DNA of 64,000 bases from Rhizoctonia solani (lineage: Eukaryota > Basidiomycota > Agaricomycetes > Cantharellales > Ceratobasidiaceae), in the NCBI RefSeq assembly GCF_016906535.1, contig NC_057377.1:1302001-1366000 (forward strand), given 5' to 3'. This document shows positions 45,802 to 59,500 of this stretch, piece after piece. Under the pieces are notes generated by a model, which was not told the DNA's origin, searched no databases, and worked only from the letters and a program-made list of their open reading frames with translations. The position numbers and the translations under genes were made by a program. Each line of letters opens with the position of its first letter. The first letter of the stretch is position 1.

Positions 45802-47065
45802 TCATCGACGGTCCTCATACCTTCCGCCACGTCCATCATCATAGCGGTAGCGATCGCGGCGCTCATCTATTGGATTGTTCAATTCTCAAGCTCTACTAGA
45901 TAGCTTTAAAAACTTACAGTAGCGGTCATCGCGGTAACGATCACGATCGTCTCGGTAGCGGTCCCGCTCATCATAGCGCCTGTCATCGCGAGCGTCGTAT
46001 CGGTCGCGCGAGTATCTACTATCAAATTCACGAGGACTGTAAATGAAATATTAGTACCGACTCGGGTTTAAGAAAGCAAAAACAAAGAAACTTACTAGTA
46101 TGGCCTCTCAGCAGCATATCGGTCCTCCCTGTATCCGCCATACCCACGATCATCACGGCGTGCGGTGCCCAGGTATTTTCCAGGAGTAGGAGTACGAGCA
46201 CGTCCGCGACGAGCCTACAGTCTAGTTAGTGACAAGTTATTGGCTACATCAAGTACACTAACCTTCTCAACCGTGATAGGCTTGCCAGCAAGTTCCGAGT
46301 TGTGCAAACCGGCAATGGCAGCTTCGGCCTCTTCAACAGTGTCCATTGTGACGAACGCAAACCCACGAGATTCACGCGAGTGAGGGTCGTAAACAACAGA
46401 AGCCTTGGCAACCTGCACCCGAAGTCAGATTCAACATTTGATCATGTCACAAGTCTAACGAACCTTGCCAAATTTTCCAAAGGCATCCTCTAGCATCCTG
46501 TTGTCGACTCGGCTAGAGAGACCAGAGACGTGGATATTGTTTCCGGGGTTCAGATTAACCGGACCGTTGGCGTTGGACCTAGAAAACTATTGAGACAGAG
46601 ATAGAGGACTGGCAGCATAGCACACACCTTCCTCGGTCTTCGCCACTGCGTCCAGGGCTGCGACTGCGATCACGCTGGCGCTCCCGATCGGCATGAGGGG
46701 GAGGCGAACGATCAGCGCGGGTGCCGTTCCAGCCGTCGGCGGCAGGAGCAGTGGTGTCGGAAGGAGCAGGCCAGGCTGATTAGGTGAGGTGGGCGAAAGG
46801 TGAGTTGGTGCTGCAGTTCAACAATAGATATGCCGAAAAGTAGGCCGGAAAAGCGAAGCGAAAACGCGTCGGAAAATTGACGCTGAGGCCATTGTAGAGG
46901 AGACGATATGTGCGACCTTGGGTCGTAGTACAATGGTGGGATGGCAGAATCGCATCGCGAGTGCAATAGACGTCGTGGCTATGTTGTACAAGGCTCCAGC
47001 CGACAGGACACTCGTTGCGAAAGAGACATTGCCGCGGCTGTGTTGACTGACGTACCGTCGGTCAT
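45802..47065 (-). CDS. Tra2-like SR splicing factor
   Basis: Six exons; the first codes only MTD and part of Ala, joined to WPAPSDTTAPAADGWNG. A short RS domain (DRERQRDRSRSPGRSGED) precedes one RRM: NIHVSGLSSRVDNRMLEDAFGKFGKV, RGFAFVTMDTVEEAEAAIAGLH, PITVEK. A linker KARRGRARTPTPGKYLG follows; in Tra2 this region right after the RRM is conserved. The tail is extremely Arg/Asp/Tyr-rich (DRYRDDRDRYRDDR) and ends GRYEDRR. Tra2 proteins bind exonic enhancers and promote splicing in the nucleus. The gene diverges from COX5A with 437 bp between starts. Confidence 0.88.
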
Positions 47066-47502
47066 ATCTTGATTCTTGGTTCTTCTGTGTTTGTGTTCGA
47101 GTACAGATGAGGTCGTCGTTGAGAGTTTCTCAACTCGGCGTAACGCCACTGTTTTGTAACCGCGCACAGACCACAGCGCTTGGCGCTAATCAGGGACAAC
47201 CTACGCTATATTCCCTCGCAATCAGAATTTTTGAGGTGTTCATTCAATCGTCAGTCTAGTGTTTCATATATTGTGATTAAAGCAAGAGATGAAATGTCTG
47301 TGCTGCAATTATTCTATGGATTTATCGACTAATTATGCTAATAGGTTACTCGCCTATCATCGCCGGCAACAGCATAAATCTCGCTTATGAGAACAAGAGG
47401 GACATTAGGGCCGGCCCTAAACTCGTTCCCAAATCCCATCGCCTGCACACATCTAAAATCTGACGTTGACCGCCGGCATCTACCCACCCCAACCAACGCA
47501 TA
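47066..47502. promoter_or_regulatory. Bidirectional promoter region of Tra2-like and COX5A genes
   Basis: 437 bp between two divergent start codons (47065 minus, 47503 plus). It must hold both promoters and leaders. No TATA box stands out and no further gene is visible. Confidence 0.5.
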
Positions 47503-48015
47503 ATGAACGCTCGGATGATTGCCCGTTCTTTGCGCCCCATTGCGCGCACTGCCACCCCTGTTGTGCGCATGGGCAGCGTACGAGCCATGAGCGGCAGCCA
47601 TGCCCACGAAAACGAGTCGTTTGAGAGCTTCTCGGCCCGCTACGAGCAGTTCTTTGGGCAGGTCCAGGACTTGTTCGAGCTCCAGCGTGGACTCAACAAC
47701 TGCTTTGCGTACGATCTCGTTCCGAGTAAGCTTCATTTGCAGATGGTTACGAGATGATACTGATATCGAGCTAGGCACCGGTGTTATCGAGGCTGCCCTC
47801 CGTGCTGCTCGCCGTGTAAACGACTACTCTACTGCGGTCCGCATCTTTGAGGGTATCAGGGAAAAGGTAGAGAACAAGGGCCAGTACGAGGCTTACCTTA
47901 ACGAACTCAAGGGTGTTCGGGAAGAACTTGGTTCGTCCACTTTCACATGCCCCTAACCATATTCTCATCCCTACCACCAGGTATCGACACAAAAGAGGAG
48001 CTCTATAGCTCGTAG
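47503..48015 (+). CDS. Cytochrome c oxidase subunit Va (yeast Cox6)
   Basis: Three exons (47503-47725, 47775-47930, 47981-48015) give 137 aa. The first ~40 residues are Arg/Ala/Ser-rich and lack acidic residues (MNARMIARSLRPIARTATPVV), a classic mitochondrial presequence. The mature part, ESFESFSARYEQFFGQVQDLFELQRGLNNCFAYDLVP, IEAALRAARRVNDYSTAVRIFEGIREKVENKGQYEAYL and IDTKEELYSS, is subunit Va almost throughout. It is a small nuclear-encoded subunit of complex IV on the matrix side. The shared promoter with the splicing factor has no known logic. Confidence 0.96.
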
Positions 48016-48824
48016 ATATGGACTATCCAAGTACTGTTGTAGATCATTGTGAGTATGGGATCGAACCCTAAACGCATTTAATCTGATGTTTTATGACCTA
48101 CTAGACATCCTGCGTCTCGTCCATGTCCATAAGCTTGAAAAATTACATTGTTTTTCGTTTCTTTCTTGTTCATCCGCTAGCATCACCGCCAGAAACATTC
48201 CCTACTCCATTCCGACATTACCCGGCGATCAGTGACGGATTTGACCAGCGGCCAATTCTCTGGCCGAATTGATTCGCGCACAAAAAATCCACAATTGCTG
48301 CATGTGTAATGTGGGACACGAGGTGTGTGTTATAGCACGGAATAGTATAAATGCCCACAAGGCGCAATATACATGTGAGTGATTGCTTTCGGCGCTAAAG
48401 GTTGATTATCCTATAGCGCGAGCCGTATATGCACACCGACTTCCCCACGCATCACACCCTATCAACCTTTGCCAAAGTAGCTCTAGCCCCTGGTCACTTG
48501 CACCAACAGGCACTCCTGTGTCTCGAAGCACAAAATACTCCCTCCCAGAAGCGGTCACAACCATGGCTAACGTAGGATGAAGCGAGATTGGAATATGGAC
48601 AGACTCGACCAGGTGATGTCTTTTGATTAAACCTTCAGCATTCGCCCATGTGTTGTGACCAGACTTACTCGGAAATGTATAGCCCTACTTGGTGTCTAGG
48701 CTTTCCGTTGGTAATATATGACGGAATTCCGGCGATATCTCCCGCCATATCTATTACAGTTCTATATTCTCCACTCACACTAAGATTGAAATGTCAATCA
48801 CCTCCAGGGATTAGATCAAACTAC
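48016..48824. other. Intergenic stretch between convergent genes
   Basis: Convergent 3' ends of COX5A and the SAP-domain gene. No gene recognised. Confidence 0.5.
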
Positions 48825-50933
48825 TTACCTATTCGGCTCCACGGATGACAAGACATACTTGTGCGCCACGGACCTCAGCACCTCGTCCTCGAGGCTCAAG
48901 CTTCGCAACCAAAATGTGCTCACACCGGCTACGTACGACTCCCTATCTCCGCTGACGATCAAATCCTGTAAGCTCGATCCTGGGCTTAGCTCGCATGAGC
49001 TGATATAGGCTCTCCAATCCGCACGTAGGTCTCCAGGCTCGGATTCCAGGACTTCGATGTGTGGTCTGTTCTTGGCTACGCGTTGCCCGCTTATTCCTCG
49101 TTGTGGTGAGGGTTGGGCCAAGCCAATTACTTCACCTGTGTCATATAGGATGTGAAACCCCTTTAGTTTTCCTCCTGCTGAAGACCTCGTCGTAATTCTC
49201 CATATCTCATCCGGAACGATTTCCTCGGCTCCAATGACTTGGTCGACCGGATTGATCCATTTTTGGTCGTACTCGCTGTACCTTCTAGCAAGACTGAATA
49301 CCACTCTCGTCGAAACGAATCTTAGAACAACATCAATCTGACGACCGTCATCTGGAGAGGTCCACATCCTCTGATCAACAGGCTCGAATCCCCTTTCGAA
49401 GCCAAGAACCTCGCGTTCATGTTCAAAGAACCGACCAAGCCATGATCCACGAAATGCATCGTATCGACTTTGAACTTCCAGTCGTCTCGCACGGAGGTAC
49501 GCCCACATGTTCGTCGTCCTTGGCTCCTTGACCCGCTTGACGATTGAGTCGAGTCGAGTCCCGGAGAAGTCCCGATGCAGTGCATGTGTTGCGGATAGGT
49601 ACACTATAGTACTGGTTTACTTGCGATTCGGAGCCGAAGAAGAGTGCTGCGCTGAGTTTCCTTACCTGCATATCTCCAGGCCTTGGACACCCTGATGCAA
49701 AGTCCCAACACTTCGCAATCTTTTATTCCGCTAAACACGACGCTCATCCGTTCGGCTTGCCGTCTACGCGCTGTGAATGGAGGCATTGAAATGAGCGGAA
49801 GATCTGGCGCGTAAAGGTCCCTATTTTCCTTGGAGGCCATGGCTGGTCCGGTTTCATTGGTTATCGTAGCTGGCCTAGGAGCAAGTTTGGGTGGGTTGAT
49901 ACAAGGAGCACGAAGAACAGTAGGTGGTTTGAATGATTTAGGACTATATGTTTGCGGTTTCCGTGGTTGTGGCTGGGGTTGAGCAACTTGGCTACTTGAG
50001 GTGTGGATATTTAAATTTGAGGCTGGTAAATGAATGCTGGTTACGAATGGTGGTGAAGTTGGTTGGACATTCGACTCGTGTGGCGCTGTGGCTGATGTAC
50101 GATGAGCTGATTCGGGCTCTTTGGTGTGGATACAAATTGACCGAGGGGATATTGGGAGTATGCAGTCTGTCGAATCGTTATTGATTTGTATAGGACAAGG
50201 TTGATCTAAACGAATGTTATTGAAGTCCTTTTTTATCACTGTGGTACCATTTTGAGGGTCGGAATAATAGTTGTGGGGATCTTTTAATGGGGCGGTAACC
50301 TGGGGATCATCGGTGCGAGACGCTTGCTGGTCATTGCTAGTAATAATCTATACGGCCATTTGAGTAATTATAAGCCGTCTGTGAATAGCTATGCCCTACA
50401 TTGGCTCTCCTCTCCTTTTTCTTCGCCGAACCTTTATCATCTTTATTATTCCTCGGTCGCTTCTTCGTAGTTGTTACAGCCTTTCCCGGTAAGCCCTCGT
50501 CTAATTCCTGCGGTCCAGGCTCTTCCACTATCTGGAGATGAGTTGATTTACCTTTCCGCACACCCAAGGTATCATTGACGATTACATCTGCTACTTTTGT
50601 CGATAATACTGGCTAATAGTGGGACCGAATGTATGCGAGGAAAGTGTGGATATTTGTTGGGTTCAGCACAGAATGTATACACGAACTTACCTGAGTTCCA
50701 GACGATGTGACATTAAAACCTTCACCATTTCCTTCGACGCTTGAACCGATGGCTCTGCAAACGGTACTGTATGCGTATCTGACTTCTATCAAGCTATTTT
50801 GTTCCAACCGGACGTACAAAAGTCTCTCAATTAAAAGCGGCTTAGAGAGTTTGGAGTATCCTGTTATTTTGAACTCTTTGCATTTTTCCTTTAATTTAGC
50901 GACGTTCAGTTTTGAAAGAGAGATGTGGTCCAT
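48825..50933 (-). CDS. SAP-domain protein of unknown function
   Basis: Four exons. The N terminus (MDHISLSKLNVAKLKEKCKEF, then YSKLSKPLLIERLL) is a SAP domain, a helix-turn-helix that binds AT-rich DNA. A basic, Lys-rich segment (TTKKRPRNNKDDKGSAKKKERR) is a likely nuclear localisation signal, followed by a Pro/Ser-rich linker. The C-terminal half begins FSGIKDCEVLGLCIRVSKAWRYA, which looks like an F-box-like helix pair, then TNMWAYLRARRLEVQSRYDAF, MWTSPDDGRQIDVVLRFVSTR and EIWRITTR; I recall this block from basidiomycete proteins of unknown role. Intron phases agree, including one at about 49610-49670. Chromatin or nuclear ubiquitin adaptor roles are only guesses. Confidence 0.75.
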
Positions 50934-53900
50934 TATGGTTGGCAAGATGGCGAATGAGAGAAGTACCAAGTCACGGGTACGAATTCAGTTGTGGTCACTA
51001 TCAGTATCTACACCCCTACTCTCTGGATGCAGCAGTCTCTTCATACCCCTTTATGTTTTCGATAGATTCGTATTAAATTTGCAACTCAACCGCCCTATTG
51101 AACCCGCAACAATACCACATTTTACATTCCAGCGAACTCAACGCCTCCAACTCAACACTTGCAGTTTCCAGCGGCGCAGCTGCAGCTAAAATAATCAACA
51201 TGTCAATCGATAATCGATTAAATAAACACACGAGGTCTCACTTATCGCCACAGCTGCAACTATTGTTACCACAGCCCCAGTCCTTGATATCAAAGTTGGC
51301 AGTCATAATCTTCGAAGTTAACATAGGTCAGTCAGAAGTACAGTAGCTCGTACACAGAAGGGCAGCCTAACTCACGATCAGGGATGAGTGCTTCTGGTTT
51401 GCGATTCAAGAGATGTAGGATAACTTCCATGCCTTAGGCTTTTAAATACATGTTTGACATTAGTTACTTAGAGTCGGCCGAAATCCGAGATTATCGCCTA
51501 AGTTATCGATTGACAGCTAGTGTCCTCGTGATACTGTACTCCGCCAGGATAGCTCCACTTGGGAAGGTCACTTACGTCCAGGGCCCGATTAGGACGGACA
51601 TGTTTGTCTATGGTCACCTGTAATATATCTTCTATTTATTTAATTCAATCAGACTTGGGCTACCTTGCATTATACAACCAGGGGCACCAAATTGCAGAGG
51701 TAGCCTACTGAAACCGAAGCAAGTACTCTGGATTCAGCCGCCCAGATGACAGGGGTGTACGTATAGTACACATCTATCTGTTTTACGCCTTCTTGAGATA
51801 GACCCAGGGAAGACGGTCGATGGATATTTAAATGACCGTGATAACGGCCGCATTTTCATCCGTCGAGTTCTCTATTCAGCGCAGGATCATGGGAACCTGG
51901 ACACGATTCGAGCAGAACTCAGCACAATTTCATTTAGAGATGTCAATAACGTGAGTCTTACTAGTGAAACCAACGTCCTCGAGCTCGTTGTATTGGAGAC
52001 TGTTTTGTATCCGCTCCTCATCACTCCCGCATACATATAGTACTGCGTAATCAATCAGATCCAAGAGCGCCCATGCGAATAAAGAAGTAAAATTCAATAT
52101 ATTGGTGGGGCGAATTCGAAGCCTGGTTCAGAGTTCCCAAGGCCATTGGTATGGTCATCCGGTGATGGTAGCTCCGGTACATCAGCTGGACGTACCAAGA
52201 AGTTGACATAAACTCCGTCAGCCAGACTCATTTGAACATTCATTTGTGCCCATATTGAGTCGGAGTTCAGTATGTCCGGTTGCATGGGCTGTTTTTGTTT
52301 GTTAGGCGGGCTTACCGGCGGCAGTCGCTACTTAGTATTTTGCGAGAAGAGCTGGAGTCAGGAACCCAGTCTCGAACTGTTGTAAATCATGTGCCTGGTT
52401 GATACGCCAGGTACAGATCTGGAAATACCCCTGTGTGTACAACCTCATGGGCCATAGTCTAACACGTTGTATCCTCCCTTCCAGGCACAACTCAATCATC
52501 ATTCAGTAGGACTAGACCAGATAGCCCTCTGTCGATGAGTTGGGGCGCTTAATGAGTGTAAATTGTTGGGAAGATATTCGAACGGACCTTAAAAAGGCCT
52601 ATGTTTGTTCGCGCTTGTTCTTTTAGGATGCTGGTCATACCTATAATGCATTTCTATTCCGACGCTCAGAAATAAATTAACTTTTTTTTTGCACAATAAA
52701 TGATAGCTTCCCAAGCATTCGATACTCTCATACAACCACAATACCTAAAACACCTCAAGACATGGGCCATGAGATGGACTTTGCGACGAAGTATCGGATT
52801 TGACTGATATAATTAACGTGACTTCGGCATAAGACTAAAGAATCTAACTAACCACAAGCTGATTTTCCATAAGTGAATTATTGTGTTACGCTTCGCGCTT
52901 GGAGCTCAAAATTACTCAAGCCTGAAGCGCTTAGTAGATCTCTAGATTTGTAAACATATCAACCTGAATGATCATGACTTGTGTGGTGGCAAAGTAGCAG
53001 TAAAGCAACTTAAGCCCTTGACCTCTTGAATTACACGTGCATGCTAAAATCCCACTGAAGCTAGTGTTGTAGCTCGGCTTGGCTCCTCTCCAAGCTGAAG
53101 ATGCGCATTCCATCTATCAAGTGGAGCAAGTAGATAGGACTTTCGCTTTCTGATCCATGATTCAAACAGACTTGATATATTTCGAGCGCTCATTTTCCTA
53201 GGCTTTCTATTGCCGGTACCGGTAAACGATCACGACGAAACCACAAATCGTGTCCGGTTGATACTATCCCACGACATAAACCAAGCAGTAAGCACCCAGC
53301 ACCGGTTTCAAACACGAGGCTGCGCTGGAGGCTCAAGAATCCTAAACTCACAATTTCAGTACCCAGAAAATTATCCCGATGCCTTTAAAATAAATGCATT
53401 TTTCTGAACAAAATTGAAGAGCGGAATAAGCATGATTAGGACCAAATCGTCACACGTTTGCGGCAGTACCCAACGTGGGATCGCCACAAGGCGGGGTAAA
53501 TATATTCAGATGATCATCTTGAGTCTCGACACTGGACAATCGACTCATGTATCGATCGCCGGCGTGCGCAAGTAATTTAGTCACACATCTGTCACGTTTA
53601 TCTCGGCTACAGAAATCTATCGAGAACTGGGGTTGCATGTACCGTATGGGCCTAGGACCAAGCGTGGGCAGTAAAGTTTATGACTAATATAAATACATAT
53701 GAACGGCGAGGTGGAGGCTCGATTTCGGTGTGTCGCCATACCCCATTATCAATCTTCGATACATATATACAGGAAGGAGCGGAAACACTATGGGCTACGC
53801 CCACATGTCCACTAGGCCTCGGAAGTGGGCTAGTAGGGAGCATGTATGCCTTTAGGAAGGTGAAGCGACGGTGAACAATTGACAGTTGCGTCTCGCTCCC

Positions 53901-56595
53901 CATGAGGACCAGGAAGCCAACGAAGTCAGCCAATCAGGGCAGAAGTTCGGAAAAACCCTGTGCTGCGAGGTGTGATTTGTTCTTTTAAAAATGTACATCT
54001 CCAAGGGGCATTTGACGATCATACCTTGCAGAATAGCGACATAAATGTCTGGGATTCAGGACAAAGATAAGGCAGCCAAATTAAATGTTCCTGACGGATG
54101 TCGGGTATCAGGGCTCACAGACAAAAAAAGAGCCTGGAACTGGACGTACGTGAAACCGGTACCGAGCGGAGATGGCTCCTGCCAACATGCACCCCTGAGT
54201 TGACATCTCCAGCCGATAAGACCAAAACATGACAGTCCAGAGTAACCCATGGCGTGATTTGTTGACCAACCGAACCATAAGCATAAATTTTTTTTTAGGT
54301 AAAATCAACCCCATGCGGTCCGGACTTTCGTGGGGGAAGGGGGGGGGTATGTAGATTACCCCAAGCGCTCAATATAATAACCGATTTCCCAACGAACAAA
54401 CCGAACGTTTGCAATGCCCTGGTCGACTGGCAAGTTGAAGCTGATACTGAATTGGGCGTCAATCAATAAAGGAGCTTTCGTGGATCTTCGCGATGACCGA
54501 GCACAAGGCATTTAGACAGCATTGCCTCGGTCTTGACATTCGAGTTTAAGCTGTCCGTAGATTGCATTATGCCCGAACAAACAAAGAGTAAAGAGGCGTG
54601 TTGGGGGGGGGGGGCTGTCACCGACCAGTGTCACGTTCCCTTCACCAACACTTGGATCCTTGCCACCAGCGGGTGAGATGAAAAAACATTGCATAAATGA
54701 AGTCACCTAGCGGTCCAGACGCCTCGTCGTTGGGCTGGGTAGGTTGATTTGTGCAAGTGTTCCAACATCTGTGGGTTTCACCAATTTGGTTGGAGGCGAA
54801 TTGTGAGGTTAAGACGTATTATTAAGCATTATGATCCTGTTGGCTGAGATGGAAAAAGGGGAACATTCATGACGTTTCAGGTCGGAAAATATGATGAATA
54901 TGATGCAAACTGTCGTTCTGTAGGCTAGACTTAGCCTATGGATAAACCTAGATTCGGAACTCTCCTCGAGAACGAGCAATTCGCTCCCCTGGCCTCCGAC
55001 ATGAATAACTCGATAAATTCTAGTGCAGTTCAGTTTTATTGAACTCTGCGTGAGGATTCCACGTTTTTGTTCGAAGTGAGTTGTAGAGACAGGAATACAG
55101 GGTCTTGACAATGCCATTGACGTATGTCGATCAAAGAGTACGTCGATCTCGGTGAGTATATGCGTGAGAAGTAGCTAGTACAAATACACTGTTTAAGCGG
55201 AGCATGTTGACGCTCATTTTGGACGAGTGATATTGGGTCGTAAGCCTGTGGTTAGATAACCGACTTCAACGCCGTGGAATACATGTTGAAAATATAGTTA
55301 TGCGTGGAACTAGTGTATCTGCCAACGTTGCACCAGTGGCGATATAGGATCCAGTGGGTGCGCAGGCTGAATTTCTTTAAATGAATGTTTGATCTCGCCT
55401 ATGAGGGTCACAAGTCATTATCATCGCCAAGTTATGTGATAGTTGCGGGGCAAATGTGGAGCTGCAATGCAGTCAGAAGTTGGGTAGAGGGACATAGCAA
55501 CCTGATCGAGGTTTAATTGATCATCGAGGGTCAAGTTGTGGAGAGAGAAGTCTGGCTTGTCCTTCCTTCGCACTCTCCACCATATTTTGGTACGCGACTC
55601 CTATCTGCCATTATAATAATTGGACTGTAAATCAAGCAGGAATATTACAGAGGAAGAAAGTGGAGGAGAGAAGGATTCGATACTGTCAAGAGAGGGGCCA
55701 AGAGTGGGGCTGTTGCTTAAATGCTAACCTTTATGGTCAAGCCATAGTAAGGTTGAGATTGTCGTTACCCAAATAGATCAATGAACATGACGCAATGCTC
55801 GGTCCGCTTGGGATCGGCCTCGGTGGAGAGGGTTCGCAACTTCGTTGCCACGATTCGAACCCGGTGGCGATTGGGTTGTGCGCGCGAACCCCCTATCTGG
55901 GAGCAAAGGAATGGCAATGAATACGATACTTTAGTCGGAACTGGCTCACATGGCAATGTGCCGGAGTTATACGGTGAATATATGATATGATTGATCTGGA
56001 AGTTTGTGAGATTAGCGATGTGTCTTGTACAAGATGCTCGGCAGAGATTTGAGGCGTCGTACGGCTGTCACATGAGATATATGACGTGGGAGATGACGAG
56101 ACAGGTCGCGGCCATGGCGGCAACGGGTGAGTATATGCGTAGAAGCCGCGTAGATGGTGCGATAGGGAGGGCTTCACACGTGGGGCATAGCCACCAAACT
56201 AGTAGTCGGGCCGACAGGATCTGTCACAAAGGTCTCACACTCGATACTAGAAGAACCGAAGGAACGGACTGTGTGAGTGGACTGACATCACTGGCGTAGG
56301 TTTCCGAAAGGAAATGGTCACTGATCTTAGGGTCCTTCCCAGGGAGCGGCTCCTGCGATCGAGGTGTGTTTCGGAACACCTGGAATTGGGAGACCCCCGA
56401 GTTAGCTTTTTGGAACTTGGCCCTGTTCTGTCGACCATACTCTGCATTTAAGCCTGAGCGCTGGCGCACCTCTCCAGGTTTGGCCCCGACGACGACATCA
56501 ACGCCCACTGCGGCAACAGCGAGTACCGTTTCTGTAGCGGCAAACGTATTCATTCCGGCGGAAACGGGGCCAAGACTTACCTTACGCTCACGCCA
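50934..56595. other. 5.6-kb gene-poor region
   Basis: No supported gene. It holds two G-rich tracts (54332-54347 and 54603-54614), an A/T run at about 54288-54296, and the tRNA-like repeat candidate near 55850. Short frames (for example 52094-52285 minus) have no recognisable domain. Upstream of 56596 an open frame precedes the RhoGEF start but is closed by a stop at about 56455. Confidence 0.55.
55800..55900 (-). repeat. Possible tRNA-derived repeat fragment
   Basis: The minus strand holds GGGTTCGAATCG, close to a Pol III B-box, flanked by GCCAC ... GTGGC arms, plus other GGTTCG- and GCGAACCC-type strings within 60 bp. The T-stem would have a mismatch and no acceptor stem or A-box can be placed. 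It may be a decayed SINE. Confidence 0.3.
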
Positions 56596-59500
56596 ATGCC
56601 CATGACATCCCTCGCCCCGCGTCCCGGCCCGGCTGTTATCCAACGCGCCAACTCATTGCAGGCGTCGGATACATCACACACAAGCGCCTCTACGACTGAT
56701 GCGAGTACATCGAATACCAGTGCTTCGACGTCGCCAACCAAGCCCTCACCGGTATCGAGCATAGGAGAGAGTATCGGCTCCAGCCCCATAGTGCCCGCCC
56801 AACTGTGCACAATCCCTCTACGAGTTGCCCGCCCACTTCCCATTCCCCCCACCCCATCACCCGCGCTCACTTCTACCAGCACCCTCAAGCTCTCCCACCA
56901 AGAGTCCCAGAGCACCCTGGGGAAATCTTCCCTCAAACCTTCCATTTCTCACTCTCAGACCGCTCAAAGACGGGATCGTAGCCGGCCTCCGCCCTCCTCG
57001 TACATCCCGCATCAGGCCGATGATGACCGTTGGGTTTCCATATCGGTGTTACCAGCACTTGCCGAACGCACAGACACTAGTAAGTCCCGAATGTCAGCAT
57101 ACCAACACCAGACTCTGACCGCCAACCAAATTTCTACTTCTGTTTCCCTCGTGTTACATTTCTGATCCACGAATATATTCAACCTCGTGTTTCGACTTCT
57201 TCAGGCGAGCGCCAAGTGAACACCGGTGCTCGAGTGACGAAGCACAAGCGCTCTGCCTCGGCTGGTCCGAAACTCGCCAATAACCCACCTGTTAATCCGA
57301 CCGACACCAAAGCGGCATTCCCCAAGCACACCACCCGAATAACGCCCACTCCCAAAGCGCTTCCGGATTTGCCATCCCACACACAGCCGGTCACTATACG
57401 TCAAAATGAAACCTCCTGGAAGCTCGAGTTTCGAGGGGTGGTTAAACTGGTCAGATGGGTTTCGCGTCGCGACAAACGCGCTGAAAGCGGAGTGGAGGAC
57501 GAGAGGGCAGAGGATCTGGACGAGAAAGAACTCAGCATGGATAGAAAAGGCTATTCAGTTGCATCGCTCGGCCGGAAGAGTCGGGATAGCTCTGCTAAAC
57601 CTCGCCCCATCACTGGCTCCGCAGGGGTAGCGTCTAGGCCTCGTCCAATAAGCTTGGCTCGGCCGCACCCCAAGTTGGACCTCGTGAGCGACAAAGATGA
57701 AGAGGGCAAAGAACCTAACAAGAGGAGGTTGACCAAATCGAATCCTATCATGTTTGGGAGGACTAGTAACGAGCTCAAAAAACAACCGAGCATCGAACTC
57801 AAGAAGGAAGGCTCGAAAACTGGGCCTGCCAACCGGTCGGGACGACGATCGAGCTCAGATGCCGCGCGGAAAGTGCTGTCGGGCGCAACTCTCGGTATCG
57901 GTCGGCAACCGGGCGCTGAAGGAACAAGTAGGCCAACCGTTGAAGCGGACTTGGGAATGGCGCTCAATGGCGGAGGTGTTTTTGTGCCAGAAGCCTCGCT
58001 CTCTGTATCTTCGAACTCCGCTCTAGCTTCGTTCATCGCTCCTGTTGAACCTGCTGCAGGCCCATCGACTCTGAGAAGTAGTACTGCACCCGTTTCGACT
58101 ATGAGTTACTCGCCTCCTTACTTGCGCAATCCAGTCCCTGTTGGAGTGGCACCGGCATTGGTCACGCAAACAACCACTACCGTTACGCAAACAACCACTA
58201 CCACAACTACTACGACACTAGCTTCACCCAGTGGGTTTACGTCTACACCATTCGCATTTACCTCCTACCCTTCTGTGACCACAACGGCTACAGTACTCAC
58301 ACCTGTTCTCGAAGGACAGCTTTTCTCGTCCCCTCCATCTATCGAGGCGTCCGAGTTCCCTTGGACGACGGTTGCTGTCGGAGCTGCAGAGTCGGCAGTG
58401 GGCGTGGCCGTCAGCGGAGGGTTTTCTCCAGTCGAGAGTAATGCGATTTCGTCTGTTGCGAGCGTGGGAGGTGTGTCCCCGGTTATTTCCGCTCTCGATG
58501 CGAACACGGGCAACATGTCGACGATGACATCTAGTGCTGTTTTGCCTTTTATGCCTAATGCGTCGCCCTTCATGTCAAACTCAACTTCGCCCCCACTGTC
58601 TAACGCGGCATCGCCCCTCATGTCCAGCCGGCCCTCGCCAATGATGTCCAACGTGACCTCTCCTCCCATGAGCAGCGCCGCTTCACCCGTTCTCTTGTCC
58701 AACGCGCAGCTTTCTGAAGGTGCAAAATCTATACCCCACATGGTTTCGGTCGAGGCAACTGCCACGGGCTTGGCCCTGAACTACGCTACTGCGCGCTCAA
58801 ACGGGAATAGTGTTTCGGCACAGGTGAGACTTGATATTTAAATTCTATAATTGGAGTAGGAAATTCATTTCGGTTGTTTTTATTTTTCGTTAGATCGAGC
58901 CAGTCGTGTTGACAAGGTATGGCGCCGCAACCGATCTAGGACATGACCCTCGTTATTTGTCGGCGCCGGATGCGCGTTTCGGCGCCTCGACCGAACTTCC
59001 TCGCTTCTCCGCAGCTGCAACCGACATTGGCCACGGAACCTCGACTCGGGCGACGTCACCTACGCCTTCGGACCGTTACGCCTTTTCCGATGACGTGCAT
59101 GAGTACCGGCCTTCGGGTGGGATACTTCGGGCTCTTTCTAGCGCGGACCATTCGGACGCTCCGTTGCCTATGCCTCGCCGACCGTTTATGGCTGCGCGTG
59201 AATCTAACGGGAGTGGTGTCACGTTTGAGGATAGCAGTGCCCAATCGAGCCCCCGCATCGGGGGTCGGAAAAAGATGATGACTATGAGTTCCTCGGAAAT
59301 TGGCCATGGCCAACGGGTTGGACCCACGAGACATCAAGTCCAACGGAGCTCTTCGTCCCTTAGCATTGCTGGAAGAATCATTCGTACGCTCTCCATTGGT
59401 TCTAACAAGGCTGTACAAGACAGCGAGGCTGAAGGCTCGAGGCTGCCCCGTAAGTTGATCCGCAAGAAGATGTATTCACGCACGGGGTCAGCAATTTCTT

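Noticed and set aside
52094..52285. 63-codon frame ending GFEFAPPIY
   Set aside because: Could be a terminal exon but no partner exon was found upstream.
55840..55900. tRNA gene suggested by GGGTTCGAATC on the minus strand
   Set aside because: T-stem has a mismatch, and A-box and acceptor stem are missing; kept only as a weak repeat candidate.
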